A stretch of DNA of 64,000 nucleotides from JAIEPX01 sp963725255 (GTDB lineage Bacteria; Pseudomonadota; Gammaproteobacteria; JAIEPX01). Below the pieces are notes generated by a model. That model saw only the letters and a list, made by a program, of their open reading frames with translations. It had not been told where the DNA came from and did no database searches. Where the stretch lies: the NCBI GenBank assembly GCA_963725255.1, contig CAVRXV010000013.1:7788-71787 (forward strand), read 5' to 3'. The position numbers were made by a program, and so were the translations under genes. Positions 62,819 to 64,000 of this stretch are shown here, piece after piece (within the stretch, counting starts at the first letter, position 1; every line of letters starts with the position of its first letter).

Positions 62819-64000
62819 TTAGATTTTTAGCTTTGTATCGTATTCAGCAGACTCGCCCACTGAAGCTTTAATTGTACCAAGCTCATTAGTGGGTGTTTGT
62901 TTCAATTTGGGTTTATCTTGATAATTTATATTGAAAGTCGTGAATTGAGAAAAATTAGTTTTAATATTCAATCTATCATCAGGGGGATTACAAGCCTTTT
63001 TTAAGTAGGACTGTTGTATAAAATCGGTAATTAACCAACCCATAGCAGCTGCGAAATAAACACTAAACCCAAGTATACCTGCCGCCATTGCAGTATTGAT
63101 AGGTAATAAAGCAAACAAAAATTCTGTTGCCTGCACCATAATGCCGACACCAAGTGCAGAGCCTAATCCACTAATCGCTAAAAGGAGCCCAAATACAGCG
63201 CAAATTATGCAGAGCAACTGAATAATAAAATAAATCCAAGACTCACCACCTTCCCCAACAAACGCCGCGCTTTCTACCGTTGATTTTGCTTCAATAGGAT
63301 CTTCGGGTGCTGGCGCAAAGCTTGAAGTAGTGACTGCTGGCAGTGAAGAAACTATCTGTTCTGGAGCAACATTTTTTCGTGCGGGTTGAGTGATTTTTTC
63401 TATACGTTTATCTTGCTGTTTTTTAATGCCAACAAGAATAGCGGTATGTTTATCGTAGGATTTATAATGTAGATACAATGCCCCAATCTCATGACCATTA
63501 AAGTTATCTCCATGATGATCAAGAATATGGCACCCAAAGTGTGGGTGAATACAGCTCAACTCATATAATTGTTCTGTAGATAGGCGCTGAGCATTAGAAG
63601 ATCCTAAGGAAACACGCCTATTGATTTCTGCTGGTAGTGATTCAAGCAAATATTGACAAAGTGGTAGATTGTCTTTATCAGACTCTTCACAGAACATTCT
63701 TTTAGACAATTGAATAATATCGCTATTCGTAAACTTAGCGAGACGACCTTTGACTGCTAAAAATCTACGATCATCAGTATTAGTGCATTTTATAACAACG
63801 TGAAATAATTGTGCTGATGATAATTTATCCATGAGATGTTTATTATTGAATAAAGAGTCCTGAAGATATACTCTATCATAATCAAATAATTCTATCGCTT
63901 GGGCGGCTGTAAATAGCAAAGATACAGTTGAATTCTGTAAAATATATCTGCCTAAACGAGATGTTTTGTTTGATTTAGCTAATCGCATCAGCAATGAATT
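62819..64000 (-). CDS. Membrane protein with long cytoplasmic head, unknown (N-terminus off the right edge)
   Basis: The frame is open to the right edge, so the start is not in the window; about 393 residues are seen. The first part is helical and soluble (QAIELFDYDRVYLQDSLF, RLSTEQLYELSCIHPHFG). After a Pro/Ala-rich linker come about three hydrophobic segments (WIYFIIQLLCIICAVFGLLL, ALGVGIMVQATEFLFALLPI, AAGILGFSVYFAAAMGWLI) and a polar tail. It converges with the coiled-coil ORF. I recognise no family. The layout of a soluble repeat-like head plus a hairpin of membrane segments is common in effectors of intracellular bacteria (inference). Confidence 0.75.
   Translation of the reverse strand, partial: NSLLMRLAKSNKTSRLGRYILQNSTVSLLFTAAQAIELFDYDRVYLQDSLFNNKHLMDKLSSAQLFHVVIKCTNTDDRRFLAVKGRLAKFTNSDIIQLSKRMFCEESDKDNLPLCQYLLESLPAEINRRVSLGSSNAQRLSTEQLYELSCIHPHFGCHILDHHGDNFNGHEIGALYLHYKSYDKHTAILVGIKKQQDKRIEKITQPARKNVAPEQIVSSLPAVTTSSFAPAPEDPIEAKSTVESAAFVGEGGESWIYFIIQLLCIICAVFGLLLAISGLGSALGVGIMVQATEFLFALLPINTAMAAGILGFSVYFAAAMGWLITDFIQQSYLKKACNPPDDRLNIKTNFSQFTTFNINYQDKPKLKQTPTNELGTIKASVGESAEYDTKLKI

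Noticed and set aside
62451..62819. 122-residue minus-strand ORF opposite the coiled-coil gene
   Set aside because: It is the antisense reading of a coiled-coil/Gln-rich gene (Leu/His-rich), has no ribosome site and ends at the neighbour's stop.
1..64000. tRNA or rRNA genes
   Set aside because: I looked for T-loop-like GTTCGAATC and acceptor pairing in the intergenic spacers and saw none; a tRNAscan run would be needed to exclude them fully.

Overview
This window looks like a chromosome segment of an AT-rich, host-associated gammaproteobacterium, most plausibly from the Legionella/Coxiella/Berkiella neighbourhood (order Legionellales). That placement is an inference. It rests on the sdhCDAB-sucABCD cluster divergent from gltA, a PutA without its DNA-binding head, glyA-nrdR-nusB, RF3 and TypA, mixed with very large proteins that carry eukaryote-like repeats. 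No marker such as 16S rRNA is present, and I recognised no tRNA, CRISPR array or intact transposase.

Layout. 1-5925: an Lrp/AsnC-type regulator (cut by the left edge) divergent from a tight leucine operon leuA-ilvE-leuC-leuD-leuB, whose LeuA ends before the usual regulatory domain. 5926-7245: a small accessory patch with a truncated Bro-N ORF, a short-chain dehydrogenase and three copies of a dispersed repeat. 7246-16636: sdhCDAB-sucABCD on the minus strand. sucD, sucC, sucB, sucA and sdhA are broken by many single-base indels and one nonsense codon, while sdhB, sdhC, sdhD and the divergent gltA are intact. 18355-27420: rpmE and two giant paralogous proteins with weak ankyrin-like repeats. 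27610-31193: a zinc-ribbon protein, a DnaA-box-bearing spacer, pgpA, nusB, nrdR, glyA. 31502-37412: two paralogous multi-pass membrane proteins, each with its own copy of the same terminator, flanking radA. 37702-49951: hemB, putA, ppa, prfC, a secreted phosphodiester glycosidase-like protein, pabA, pabB, a conserved unknown and a frameshifted typA. 50077-64000: an accessory block with a 2535-residue mosaic protein, a Gln-rich broken ORF, a 1231-residue protein with leucine-rich repeats and a C-terminal OTU-like cysteine protease signature, a coiled-coil ORF, and a membrane protein cut by the right edge.

How the parts relate. The housekeeping half covers leucine synthesis, the TCA cycle, proline catabolism feeding glutamate, haem, folate (ADC synthase) and translation. 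The accessory half (about 18.8-27.4, 31.5-37.4 and 50-64 kb) has the architecture expected of proteins that act on a eukaryotic host. No secretion genes are in the window, so secretion is an inference.

The DNA is also rich in repeats. There are inverted repeats with a constant end and a private interior, a 40-bp element at the 3' ends of leuB, hemB and sucD, 126-129 bp foldback repeats, and a 66-bp perfect palindrome. The most noteworthy items are the LRR-OTU protein with its out-of-frame coiled-coil tail, the modular giant paralogs with a shared upstream element, and the concentration of frameshifts in highly conserved genes.
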